DNA of 64,000 bases from positions 27,253-91,252 of the forward strand of contig JANQPD010000052.1 of assembly GCA_028285465.1 (NCBI GenBank), written 5' to 3'. Both the position numbers and the translations under genes were made by a program. Below, piece by piece: positions 16,477-25,535 of this stretch. A model generated the notes under the pieces. That model did not search any database, was not told where the DNA came from, and was given only the letters and a program-made list of their open reading frames with translations. This DNA is from Owenweeksia sp. (lineage in GTDB: Bacteria; Bacteroidota; Bacteroidia; Flavobacteriales; Schleiferiaceae). Within the stretch, counting starts at the first letter, position 1; each line of letters starts with the position of its first letter.

Positions 16477-19400
16477 ATGTTCAGGTTGGGGGAAAAGATA
16501 CTTCTTTGGGCGCTCTGTGCGTTTTTTGTATGCCTCCGCGTGCTTCATGCACAACCCGTTACCTATACCATTGAGGACGGCTTGCCGAATCGAGATGTGA
16601 CAAGCACCATAGAAGACCATGAAGGTTTTCTCTGGGTAGCCACGGCCAATGGACTTGCGCGCTTTGATGGCAATGAATTCATCCTGTTGGAAAATGTGGG
16701 AAAGGATTCGGCCAACCTCCTCAATCCAAATATCACCGCCCTGGCAAAAACCCCTAAGGGCCAACTTTGTATCGGAACCCTAAAAGGCTTGGCTTTGCTG
16801 TCCCCAGACCGGACTAAATTATGGTACCCTATCCCAGACACCAGTCCTATCGCAAGAAAACAAATACTATCCATCGCTGTCTTTGACGATCAACACATCG
16901 CCTTTGCTACATTTTATGGCTTGTACATCCTGTCAAAAGGAAAGGTCCAAACCGTGGCGACATTTTCCCCCAAAATTGACGGTCCAAACCGGACGACCCT
17001 GCATACCATCGACAGCAATAGAATTTTGGCATTCCATATTAAGAGTCTTGGAGCGGGAACGGACTTCTTCGTGGTAAACAGATCGGGTGAAGCTCTGCAA
17101 AGGAACACAGTCAACGCCTCTTGCCTGGGTGCGACCTTAGGCCTTGACAATCGAGTCTATACTGCCTTCGTATTGAGCGGTCCCAATCAGGCAAACAAAA
17201 TAGCCATAGAGGCTTATTCCCTTGAAGGCGAGCCCCTAGGGCATTGGCAAATGGAGCCTTCTTTTCCTCTTCCTATCGTAGATCAATTCAGTATCTTCTC
17301 TAGGTCAGGACATCTCTGGATCACCCGGTCAGGCACGCCATTAATTCAATTCGATCACGAGAAAGGTGACTTTTCCCTTTCCGTTGGAGAAGAGATCGTC
17401 AAGAAAATACCACCTGTTACCAGCAATTTTTCCAATATTCATAGCGACACGCATGAAAATCTCTGGGTATCTACAAACGGAGGTTTGATAGGACTTAGCC
17501 TGAAACAGGACCGCTTCCACGTCTTAAAGCCCGGTCATTTACCGAAAGACGAGGTCTACAGCACCAGGCTTATTTATGCTTTAGACGAAAAGCACCTGTT
17601 CATCTCAAAATGGGGTAATTCATTCCTGATGAATGTGGAAGATCAGGAATTCACTCCATACAATCCTCTAAAATCAGACGGAACGCCACTCAACATTCGC
17701 TGCATACTCCCCTTTGGTAGTGACAGCCTTCTGGTAGGAACGGAGTGGACGTCGCTGTTCTGGTTGAAGCCTGGGAGCACTGCACTAGAGCCTGCTCTCA
17801 TAGACTCTTCTAATCAAATCTACCGGTCCGTAATGAGTCTCGTACGGGACAAAGAGGGAAAGGTCTGGGGAGGCGGGATTGGTGGTCTGTTTTGGTTCGA
17901 CCCTAAGGAAAAGATCATTCATGAGCTGAAAAACCAAGGATTTGAGATCGGCCAGGGGGGGGTGTATGAGCTCAGTTATGATCCGGAGCGGAATCTGATC
18001 TGGGCGGCTAGCGATAAGGGCCTTGTAAAATTCGAAATAGAAAGTGGTCAGTTTAAAATATATGATCTGCGCCTGGGTAGTGATGTCATGAGTTCCTCAA
18101 AGTCCACATGTCTTATCCTCAAGGAAGACCTGCTTTGGGTGGGTACCTGGGGAAATGGACTGGTGAGGTTTGATAGATCCACCGAAGAGATCACCCATTT
18201 TACCACGCAAAACGGTCTGTGCCACAACCTGATCTACTCCATGCTGGAAGATGACAGGGGCAGGATCTGGTTGGGCACCGCCAATGGACTGTCAGCCTTT
18301 GATCCTTCATCCGAAGACTTTACAAGCTACTTCAAGGAAGACGGGATCGCCCACAATGAATTCAACACAGGCTCCGTATACAAAGATCCTGAGGGTACTC
18401 TTTATATGGGAGGTATCAATGGGATTAGCAGCTTTAAACCTGACCAGGTCCTTGGGGAAAAGGAACACTCTGAAATACGCCTGACACAAATCATACAACA
18501 CAACGGAAAGACCAATACAGAGCAAAAAACTACTTTCGACATTCAACAACTAAAGGCTTTGACCATCAATCCACATGATCGATACTTCACGGTTTTTTTC
18601 TCCCATAAGGACCTCCTCTACCCCTCCAAAACCTATGAATACCAACTTAAGGGTTTAACGGATAATTGGAGCTTTTTGGGAAGTAGTAAAAAGATCCGCT
18701 TTGCCGGCCTTCCAGCCGGAAACTATACCTTATCTATTCGTTCAACGGATGACACAAAGGGCGAAAACATATTGAGTCTGCCCATAACGGTATTAGCTCC
18801 CTGGTACGAGCGCTGGTGGGCCATAACGCTGTTTACCCTATCGGGCCTTGCTTTGATCTTCCTGTTTTTTTCCCTCCGGTTCCGGCAGTTAAAAACGGTG
18901 AACCAGCTAAAACTGGAACGCTTGAGGGTGGAAAAGCAGGAAGAATTAGATCAGCTGAAATCGGACTTCTTTGCCAATATCTCGCATGAGTTCAGGACAC
19001 CGCTTACCCTGATCCTGGGGCCACTGGAAAAAAGGCTAAGCGGGCAAGCCCCTGAAAGAGATAAACGCGATTTTGGGATGATGCGTCGCAACGCCAACCG
19101 CTTGTTGTCGCTCATCAACCAGCTACTGGACCTGAGCAAACTGGATAGCGGGAAGATGAGCTTCCGTCCGGTTCTCAAAGACCTGGCGGCTCACCTGCGT
19201 TTACTTTGCAGCAATTTTGAAAATCAGGCGGCCTTGAGGAACATCGACTTCCATTTAACCCTGGAGGAAGAGGAACTATTGACGGCCTATGATGTGGACC
19301 AGATGGAAAAGATCATGAACAACCTGCTGTCCAATGCCTTCAAGTTCTGTGGGGAAGGAGGACGGGTAGAAGTGGTCTGCCGACAACCTGATGCGCAAAG

Positions 19401-20475
19401 CATCCGCATCAGTGTGGCCAATACGGGAGAAGAGATACCTGCTCACATCTTACCCGATCTTTTCAAGCGGTTTTACCGGCAGGAACAGGACATGGCGCAA
19501 GGCACAGGCATCGGGCTGGCCCTGACCAAAGAGTTCGTAGAGCTGCATCAAGGGATCATCAAAGCAAGCAGCGAGGGAGGTCTGACCACCTTTACCATCG
19601 ATTTGCCTGTGCATGTTCAGGAAGGAGCAGATACGTCTGAGACCAGATCCTTTGCCGGCCCTTCATCTCCGCTTACCACCTACACAGAAACAGCTTCTCC
19701 AAGGGAAGGTGATGATCAACAGAAGAAAGAAGACCTACCCCTGGTATTGGTGGTAGACGACAATGCCGACCTCAGGGCATTTCTGAGCGATATTTTGACA
19801 CCGCATTACCAGGTGCTGCAGGCCAAGAACGGTTTAGAAGGCTGGGATCAGGCCCGGGAGCGTATACCGGACCTGGTGGTGAGCGACTTGATGATGCCGG
19901 GGATGGATGGGAAGCAACTGTGCCATAAGCTCAAGACCGATGCCCTCACCAGCCATATCCCGGTGATCCTGCTCACGGCCAAAGCCACTCAGGAGAGTAA
20001 ATTGGAAGGTTTGGAGAAGGGAGCGGATGATTACCTGATGAAGCCGTTCAGCGGACCGGAATTATTGATCCGTGTTAAAAACCTCATCCGATTGAGGCAA
20101 TTGCTGCGGGAAAAATACAGCGGGCAGAAGCTGGTGGAAATCGGACAAAAGCAGCCTGCCGATCTCGAGGATGAGTTTATGCAAAAGGTGATCAAGGTGA
20201 TGGAAGCGCAAGCACACGAGGAAGATTTTACCGTGAATGTGCTTTATGAAAAACTGTTCCTGAGCCCGCGACAAGTACAGCGAAAGCTCAAAGCATTGAC
20301 GAACCAAACCCCCTCCAACTTCATTCGGAAATACCGCCTCCAAAAAGCGTATGAAAAGATCTTAAGAAAAGAGGGAACGATCTCAGAAATTGCCACTTCG
20401 GTAGGCATATCCAATCTCACCTATTTTGGCAGATCGTTCAAACAAGAATTCGGAGTTTCGCCCAGCGAGCTTTGA
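16477..20475 (+). CDS. Hybrid two-component system sensor/response regulator (propeller, kinase, receiver, AraC)
   Basis: 1332 residues. A signal peptide (ILLWALCAFFVCL) is followed by two sets of beta-propeller repeats of the Reg_prop type (EDHEGFLWVATANGLARFDG and similar), a Y_Y_Y domain, and a membrane helix near residue 790. The HisKA domain has its phosphoacceptor at His837 (NISHEFRTPLTL). The ATPase domain, a receiver with Asp1137 (VVSDLMMPGMDG, acid pair 1094-1095, Lys1189) and a C-terminal AraC DNA-binding domain follow. Such proteins sense periplasmic ligands, often glycans, and switch on neighbouring genes. The likely target is the T9SS protein downstream. A TAACTTTG motif sits only four bases before the ATG. 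The DNA encoding the AraC domain is partly duplicated downstream. Confidence 0.95.
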   Translation: MFRLGEKILLWALCAFFVCLRVLHAQPVTYTIEDGLPNRDVTSTIEDHEGFLWVATANGLARFDGNEFILLENVGKDSANLLNPNITALAKTPKGQLCIGTLKGLALLSPDRTKLWYPIPDTSPIARKQILSIAVFDDQHIAFATFYGLYILSKGKVQTVATFSPKIDGPNRTTLHTIDSNRILAFHIKSLGAGTDFFVVNRSGEALQRNTVNASCLGATLGLDNRVYTAFVLSGPNQANKIAIEAYSLEGEPLGHWQMEPSFPLPIVDQFSIFSRSGHLWITRSGTPLIQFDHEKGDFSLSVGEEIVKKIPPVTSNFSNIHSDTHENLWVSTNGGLIGLSLKQDRFHVLKPGHLPKDEVYSTRLIYALDEKHLFISKWGNSFLMNVEDQEFTPYNPLKSDGTPLNIRCILPFGSDSLLVGTEWTSLFWLKPGSTALEPALIDSSNQIYRSVMSLVRDKEGKVWGGGIGGLFWFDPKEKIIHELKNQGFEIGQGGVYELSYDPERNLIWAASDKGLVKFEIESGQFKIYDLRLGSDVMSSSKSTCLILKEDLLWVGTWGNGLVRFDRSTEEITHFTTQNGLCHNLIYSMLEDDRGRIWLGTANGLSAFDPSSEDFTSYFKEDGIAHNEFNTGSVYKDPEGTLYMGGINGISSFKPDQVLGEKEHSEIRLTQIIQHNGKTNTEQKTTFDIQQLKALTINPHDRYFTVFFSHKDLLYPSKTYEYQLKGLTDNWSFLGSSKKIRFAGLPAGNYTLSIRSTDDTKGENILSLPITVLAPWYERWWAITLFTLSGLALIFLFFSLRFRQLKTVNQLKLERLRVEKQEELDQLKSDFFANISHEFRTPLTLILGPLEKRLSGQAPERDKRDFGMMRRNANRLLSLINQLLDLSKLDSGKMSFRPVLKDLAAHLRLLCSNFENQAALRNIDFHLTLEEEELLTAYDVDQMEKIMNNLLSNAFKFCGEGGRVEVVCRQPDAQSIRISVANTGEEIPAHILPDLFKRFYRQEQDMAQGTGIGLALTKEFVELHQGIIKASSEGGLTTFTIDLPVHVQEGADTSETRSFAGPSSPLTTYTETASPREGDDQQKKEDLPLVLVVDDNADLRAFLSDILTPHYQVLQAKNGLEGWDQARERIPDLVVSDLMMPGMDGKQLCHKLKTDALTSHIPVILLTAKATQESKLEGLEKGADDYLMKPFSGPELLIRVKNLIRLRQLLREKYSGQKLVEIGQKQPADLEDEFMQKVIKVMEAQAHEEDFTVNVLYEKLFLSPRQVQRKLKALTNQTPSNFIRKYRLQKAYEKILRKEGTISEIATSVGISNLTYFGRSFKQEFGVSPSEL

Positions 20476-20929
20476 TCGGGACCCCTCATTTGTCGCTTCG
20501 GGTTGATACAATATCGGTTTAGCGCGAGCTCCGAAACCGCCTGCCTTGCGACCTTTACCACCGACTTATCTACGAAATTAAAGGTTTTGCGAAAATGAAA
20601 TGTTCAAAATCAAAACTATGGCATGAAGCAAGGCTTTATTAATAAGTGCAAGTAAACAGGAACCGATAATTTCGGGTTGATTCCTTCCTTGTTCCGTCAG
20701 AACAAAAGACCGCATCAGGCGAAGAACTCCACGCCATTCCAACCCGGGCGGCAATGTAGGGCATTCAAGACCGGCAACGTTGATTAGGATGTTTTGGTTT
20801 GGTTTCCGGTCGCCCTCTCCTTTTTTAATCCTGCGCGAACACCACCAAGATCGTTTCTCTCCTCATGCTCGGATTGTAAGAGCAGTAAATGCTTCTGTCA
20901 GAGCTTTTTCATTATCGCGCTTCAATCCT

Positions 20930-20977
20930 GTGAAACATATCCTGATGCTTGTCACGGTGTTCCTGAGCACGGTTTGA
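20930..20977 (+). pseudogene. Dead first copy of the T9SS gene start
   Basis: GTG at 20930 opens a signal-peptide-like sequence, VKHILMLVTVFLSTV, which then meets a stop at 20975. It matches the start at 21513 (VKHILVLIAVFQLG). It is a leftover of the tandem duplication. Confidence 0.6.
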
Positions 20978-20987
20978 TACAATCGCA

Positions 20988-21093
20988 GAACCAAACCCCC
21001 TCCAATTTCATCCGGAAATACCGCCTCCAAAAAGCGTATGAAAAGATCTTAAGAAAAGAGGGAACGATCTCAGAAATTGTCGCTTCGGGTTGA
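20988..21093 (+). pseudogene. Duplicated fragment of the hybrid sensor's AraC domain
   Basis: About 30 codons matching the first AraC helix region of the gene at 16477 (SNFIRKYRLQKAYEKILRKE, then GTISEIV). After a junction to the post-gene sequence the frame stops. No start site or independent function is expected. Confidence 0.75.
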
Positions 21094-21512
21094 TGCAATG
21101 TCGGTTTAGTGCGAACACCCAAAACCCTTCGTCCGCGTCCTTTGTAGCGTAACATTCCTAATCAGTTATGATAATTTATATAAAGACAAAAGCCAAACGG
21201 AATCAAAAAAGTAATCTGCTGTTTAAAGTCAATGACCTCTTAGGAGGAATTGACCCTTTCCTCCCTATCAGCGTAAGGCGTTTCGCCCACCTGGCGCGAA
21301 GCGTTTTGTTTTTTTTCGCCACTGATTCCGGAGAGGGGCATTCAAGACCGGCAACGCTGATTAGGAGGAAGTCTTGGTTTAGTTTCCGGTCCCCCTCTCC
21401 TTTTTTAATCCTGCGCAACTTCTACCAAGATCGTTCCTCTCCTCGGTATTGTGTGGTAGGAGGAGCAGTAAATGCTTTCTTCAGCGCTTTTTCATTATCA
21501 CGCTTCAATCCC

Positions 21513-23864
21513 GTGAAACACATCCTGGTGCTTATTGCCGTGTTCCAGCTGGGCAGTTCAGGTGCTATAGGCCAGTGTACAGAAGGAGGGTTTGATGCAA
21601 TCTCAAACCCACGCTATAACCATGCATGGAACAATGATTTTACTGGTGGGAGCTCGTGGATTGGTCAGGATTTCACGGCTTGTGCTACCGGGACACTGTC
21701 TGAACTCAGGGTGTTTGTTGGCTGGCCCCCTGATATACCACAAACCTTAAACCTGTATATCTATGAGGGGCCGGATACATCAGGAAATCTGCTGGCTACG
21801 GTTCCTCGTAGCAAAATGAATTTTGTGCGAGGAGGTGGCAAACCAGGCACTCCATCCGTAATAGACCTCTCTTCAGTAAATCCGAAGGTGAGTGTGGTGG
21901 CCGGACAACAGTATACCTTTATGTTTGATACCATTACCGATCTGGCCACCAATTTTTATACTAATATGTTATCCTGGAATACTTATGTCGGTGGCAGTAT
22001 ATTCTCCAATGGAGCTCGCGTTCCTGCTGGTAGTATTAATGCACCAGATAATGTGGATATTTTATTCGAGATCGACATTGATGTGGCTACCTCTACCTGG
22101 ACCGGGAGCAGCTGGAACAACGGCACGCCCAACCGGGATGCGAATGCGATCATCGCTTCGAGCGGATCACCCGGGGATTTTAAGGCGGTGAACCTGACCA
22201 TTAACAATGGGGTGACGGTGAACCTGGGTTCCGGAGATACGGCCCTGGTCTCGGGAACACTCACCAACAACGGCAATGGGTTTAGCGGCTCTGGGGTGAT
22301 TGACTTTTACCCGGGTGGCGCAAACGCAAAAGTGGCCGAGATAAAAGGGAACGCCTTCAATTGGGGAGGCATCACCCATATTGACACCGGCTATTCCCTG
22401 GCCAGCAGCCATTCCCTGACTACTAACGGACTATTAACCCTTTCGGCTAGCTCAGCCGGTTCTTACGGGGTATTGCTGGGTAATGGTACCGTTACGGATA
22501 ATATAAAAGCCGAAGCCTACCTGGACCTGGCCGGAGGCAGCAACGATGGCCGCTATTACCACCTGGGGGCTCCTTTTAACAATGCTACGCTAAGTGATTT
22601 TAATGAAGGGCAAATCATGGTTTCGGCCAACACCCAACAAGGTACGGCCTGGGAGTGGGATGCTGCCAATGCCTCCTGGGTGCCGGCCGGATCGGGCAAC
22701 ACGTCCAACGACCGGCTGGCGTCAAACGCGGTGATAGGAAAAGGTTACGCATTATACGCAGGAAGCAATACCTATGGTACCTTCCTGAGAAAGGACCCCG
22801 GGGCACTTACCTTAACCGGAACCCCCATTAATAGTGATGTAACCATCGCCCTGTCTTACAATGATGGCCAGTCCGGAGGTTCTTTTGCCGGAGGCACCAA
22901 CACCGCAGCCACCGAAGGCTGGAACTTTTTGGCCAACCCCTACCCCGCCCAACTGGATTGGGACGTGCAGGACGATCAGCTGCCCAACGGCCTGAACAGT
23001 ACCGTCTACACCTGGAACGGCGCTAACTATACTTCCTACGTCAACGGGGCTTCCACTAATACCGGTACCCGCTACATCGCCCCCTTCCAGGGCTTTTTTG
23101 TGCAACTGTCTACCAATACAACCCCTAACTTTGCCTTTGATGCGGATGCGCGTGTTGTATCCGGGCAAACGGTTGAGCTCAACAAAACCACTACTGCAAA
23201 CCCCCAACTGGACGGGATAAACCTGGCGGTAGCTACCGCCAATGGGGGAGCGCGGGATGATATTTACGTAGGTTTTGAAGCGCTGGCCACCGTGGGTTAT
23301 GACCGGGAGTGGGATGCGCAAAAACTCCTCAACCCGGAGGGTGTACCCAACCTTTCGGTGAGCCTGGGGGGTGAGCTGTACTCCATTTGCCGGGTACCCT
23401 ATAGCGGCCCCTGGTCTTTCCCGCTTAAACTGGACTATGCCACAGACGGGGAGGCCATGAACATCACAGTAGATCAAACGAACCTACAGTCTTTCGGGCA
23501 GGTAACTTTGGAAGACCTCAAGACCGGCAGTACGCATGACCTTACACTCGGGGTCTACAACTTTACCTATGACAAGGGCTACGGGCCACAGCGCTTTATC
23601 CTGCACTTTGGCAAGGCCAACATAGGCCTGGAGGAAACCGCAGGAGAGTTGCCCCTCTTTGCCTACGCTACCGAACAGGGGCTAACCGTAGAGTTGGGCA
23701 CCCTGGAAGATGCCCGCATCAGCGTGTACAACCTGGCGGGTCAGTTGGTGGCTTCCCGCCAGGCGAGTAAAGGACCAGTGCCCATACCCCTGGAAAAACA
23801 CGGGGTGTACCTGCTAAGGGTAGAAACCGGCAAACAAACCGAAACCTTTAAGATAATCCGTTAA
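21513..23864 (+). CDS. T9SS type A sorting domain-containing surface protein of the island
   Basis: About 783 residues from the GTG at 21513. The frame stays open upstream to 21168, but that part is duplicated junction sequence, and the GTG gives a proper signal peptide (VKHILVLIAVFQLGSSGAIGQ). Residues ~25-185 look like a carbohydrate-binding-type sandwich (SSWIGQDFTACATGTLSELRV). A repetitive surface region follows (TWTGSSWNNGTPNRDANAII and so on). The C-terminus is a sorting domain (ISVYNLAGQLVASRQ, then GVYLLRVETGKQTETFKIIR). It is probably displayed on the cell surface and controlled by the adjacent hybrid sensor. The ligand is unknown. Confidence 0.85.
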   Translation: MKHILVLIAVFQLGSSGAIGQCTEGGFDAISNPRYNHAWNNDFTGGSSWIGQDFTACATGTLSELRVFVGWPPDIPQTLNLYIYEGPDTSGNLLATVPRSKMNFVRGGGKPGTPSVIDLSSVNPKVSVVAGQQYTFMFDTITDLATNFYTNMLSWNTYVGGSIFSNGARVPAGSINAPDNVDILFEIDIDVATSTWTGSSWNNGTPNRDANAIIASSGSPGDFKAVNLTINNGVTVNLGSGDTALVSGTLTNNGNGFSGSGVIDFYPGGANAKVAEIKGNAFNWGGITHIDTGYSLASSHSLTTNGLLTLSASSAGSYGVLLGNGTVTDNIKAEAYLDLAGGSNDGRYYHLGAPFNNATLSDFNEGQIMVSANTQQGTAWEWDAANASWVPAGSGNTSNDRLASNAVIGKGYALYAGSNTYGTFLRKDPGALTLTGTPINSDVTIALSYNDGQSGGSFAGGTNTAATEGWNFLANPYPAQLDWDVQDDQLPNGLNSTVYTWNGANYTSYVNGASTNTGTRYIAPFQGFFVQLSTNTTPNFAFDADARVVSGQTVELNKTTTANPQLDGINLAVATANGGARDDIYVGFEALATVGYDREWDAQKLLNPEGVPNLSVSLGGELYSICRVPYSGPWSFPLKLDYATDGEAMNITVDQTNLQSFGQVTLEDLKTGSTHDLTLGVYNFTYDKGYGPQRFILHFGKANIGLEETAGELPLFAYATEQGLTVELGTLEDARISVYNLAGQLVASRQASKGPVPIPLEKHGVYLLRVETGKQTETFKIIR

Positions 23865-23877
23865 AACCACATTTTAC

Positions 23878-24060
23878 ATGAAAAATCTCAAAAGAATAAT
23901 ACCGGTTTCCTGCTTTTTAGTCTTTACGAGCTATGTGGGAAATGCCCAACCTCTCAATCCTATGGCTCCCGCTCCCTTTGGTTTTGTGGAACTACTCATT
24001 GGGGCGGGAGCTCTGTATGGAAGCAAGAAAGTATATGAGGCACGGGAAAAAAAAGATTAA
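23878..24060 (+). CDS. Small secreted PID-CTERM-like protein
   Basis: 60 residues, starting 13 bases after the T9SS gene stop, so cotranscribed with it. There is an N-terminal signal peptide (PVSCFLVFTSYVGNAQ), a short Pro-rich stretch (PLNPMAPAPFG), then a hydrophobic helix (FVELLIGAGALYG) and a basic end (SKKVYEAREKKD). The order Pro-rich motif, helix, basic tail resembles the PID-CTERM sorting peptides of Bacteroidota, although the exact P-I-D motif is replaced by P-F-G. Function unknown. Confidence 0.6.
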   Translation: MKNLKRIIPVSCFLVFTSYVGNAQPLNPMAPAPFGFVELLIGAGALYGSKKVYEAREKKD

Positions 24061-24157
24061 AAATGCCCCGCCTGGGGCAGGGCTTCTCTATGTCCCTAAT
24101 GATGCTAATTAGAAAAGACAAACACCCTGCTGCCCCCAGTTCGTATTAAAACGCTCA

Positions 24158-24304
24158 CATTGAGGTGTACAAGCTGGTGGGCCAGCGCGTGGCTTTGGGC
24201 AAGGGGAGCATGAAGCTGTAAAGCTTGAGCTGGATGACCACAGGGTCTTCCAGGCCCGGGTAAACACCCATAAGCAAACAGAGATATTTAAAGTAGTATG
24301 CTAA
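24158..24304 (+). pseudogene. Remnant of a T9SS sorting domain
   Basis: Reads HIEVYKLVGQRVALGKGSMKL, meets a stop, then continues in another frame as KLELDDHRVFQARVNTHKQ and TEIFKVVC before a stop. This is the end of a type A sorting domain with one frameshift. The rest of that gene is missing. Confidence 0.65.
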
Positions 24305-24360
24305 AACCACAGATACCTGAAGAAACAGAGAATACCAGATCACCAGTGAGGCATGACATT

Positions 24361-24624
24361 ATGAAAAATACACGTTTGAATAGCTGCTTCTTTACCGGAA
24401 ACAAAAACAAAAAGTCATCCTATAGATCAGGGAAAATACTGGCCGGGATGCGCAAAAGGGGTAAAACCCTTAAACTGGTAAAAGGCCGGGGAGGCCGTTA
24501 CCTGCTTATTACCAAACGCTACTTTATGGGCATTAAGATCTCCCGCCATTCCCAGGCTTACCAAAGCAAAGAAGAAGCGCATCAGGCTTACCTGTATAGC
24601 AAGTATAAAATGTTCAGGAGATGA
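24361..24624 (+). CDS. Short basic protein, function unknown
   Basis: 87 residues from the ATG at 24361; an ATG at 24298 in the same frame would give 108 residues but overlaps the sorting-domain remnant. It is rich in Lys, Arg and Tyr (LAGMRKRGKTLKLVKGRGGR, HQAYLYSKYKMFRR). There is no signal peptide or known domain. It could bind nucleic acid or be a leftover inside the decayed island. Confidence 0.45.
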   Translation: MKNTRLNSCFFTGNKNKKSSYRSGKILAGMRKRGKTLKLVKGRGGRYLLITKRYFMGIKISRHSQAYQSKEEAHQAYLYSKYKMFRR

Positions 24625-24662
24625 TATTTTTCAATAAACGACACACACGTAAACCACCCATT

Positions 24663-25129
24663 ATGTCCCTGGAATTGAACACACTCAAAAGTACCCTCGC
24701 GCTATGCACCTTGTGCCTTTAATCCTTCTATGGCCCAAAACGGGCCACTTACGTGGTGGCCAACAGCGGCAACTGGACCAATGCCAATACCTGGACGGGG
24801 GAACTGTTCTTGGCCATTTGGCCAAAATGCTTGTTCCCCGGGAAAAACCCTTACGGTGGATGGTCAGATCGCTACACGCATCAAGATCATCCGGGTACAG
24901 GGAAAGCTCTGGTTCTCCATCTCCCAAAATACGTCCCTGATGTCCAGGACATGTCTGGTGAGCTGGAGATCGGCACCGCAGCCAACCCCATACCGCAAGG
25001 ATAAGCTGCACCCTGACGATCATAGACGAGGGCGACATTGTACTGAGCAGTCCCCAGTTTGAAAAAGGCCTGGTGCTGATGGGAAAACGGCCGTACGGGA
25101 GTCACGGGTTCAGGTTGGAGAAATTCTGA
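24663..25129 (+). pseudogene. Frameshifted fragment of a G8-domain surface protein
   Basis: The ATG at 24663 starts a signal peptide (MSLELNTLKSTLALCTLCL) that meets a stop. The following pieces in changing frames spell a G8 domain: VANSGNWTNANTWTG, GKTLTVDGQIATRIKIIRVQ, GELEIGTAANPI, then CTLTIIDEGDIVLSSPQFEK. At least three frameshifts are needed. G8 domains occur in secreted Bacteroidota proteins. The piece ends at 25129 or is joined to the next fragment. Confidence 0.65.
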
Positions 25130-25359
25130 CCTTACGGATAGAAGCCGACACCAGCAAATACGGAATGCCGTTCCCGGAAAAGTTTGAAAAGCTCTTATAT
25201 CAGGATGCGGAAGCCCATGAAAAGTGGGAGGCTTTATCTCGCGGATTAAAGCAGAGTGTCCTCCATTACATATCCGGTGGCAAACAAGTGCAAACCCGCA
25301 TTCAGAGATCGATCGACATGGCAGAAAGGATGAAGAAGGATTTGCTCAGATGGAGGTAA
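25111..25359 (+). pseudogene. C-terminal fragment of a YdeI/OmdA-like protein
   Basis: The open stretch VGEILTLRIEADTSKYGMPF then EKFEKLLYQDAEAHEKWEAL resembles the C-terminal half of DUF1905/YdeI (OmpD-associated) proteins. The end, KQVQTRIQRSIDMAERM, matches the final helix of that family. The N-terminal half is absent. An ATG at 25165 could start a 64-residue peptide, but I regard it as a fragment fused to the G8 remnant. Confidence 0.5.
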
Positions 25360-25361
25360 AT

Positions 25362-25535
25362 CTCATCAAGGTTCACAATCGTGGGGCTCTTTTCGGCTTG
25401 CTTCAGAGCCAGTTGTTGGGCTTTTTGAGTTAAATCCCCGTGTATATCTACCAAACAGAGTCCTCTCCCGTTACGAATGTCCTGGGCTAGAAGATTTTGC
25501 AAAAATATGGTTTTTCCGTTCGATAGCGTTATAAA
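25362..25535 (-). pseudogene. Fragment of a conjugative/VirD4-HerA-type ATPase
   Basis: Minus-strand translation gives SNGKTIFLQNLLAQDIRNGR then GLCLVDIHGDLTQKAQQLAL. A P-loop (GKT) followed by a QDI(x)xGxGxCLxDxHGDL stretch is the Walker A to Walker B pattern of type IV coupling and HerA-like DNA pumps. Only ~58 codons remain. It ends abruptly at the 106-bp repeat on one side and at the YdeI-like fragment on the other. A 47-bp piece of the same gene lies at 16292. Confidence 0.65.

Larger units (their letters stand above)
20301..21553 (+). repeat. Imperfect tandem duplication spanning kinase tail and start of the next gene
   Basis: Copy 1 runs from 20301 and copy 2 from 20988. The kinase-tail segment repeats at an offset of 687 bp (20301-20391 versus 20988-21078). 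After that the offset drops to 587 bp, so copy 2 lost 100 bp at the shared TTG(T/C)C(G/A)CTTCGG. The start of the T9SS gene repeats at an offset of 577-583 bp (20759-20977 versus 21336 onward). Only copy 1 keeps the full kinase end and only copy 2 keeps the full T9SS gene. Confidence 0.8.

Noticed and set aside
21168..21512. Upstream extension of the island T9SS gene to an ATG at 21168
   Set aside because: It would bury the signal peptide 115 residues inside the protein, and the extension consists of duplicated junction DNA. The GTG at 21513 fits better.
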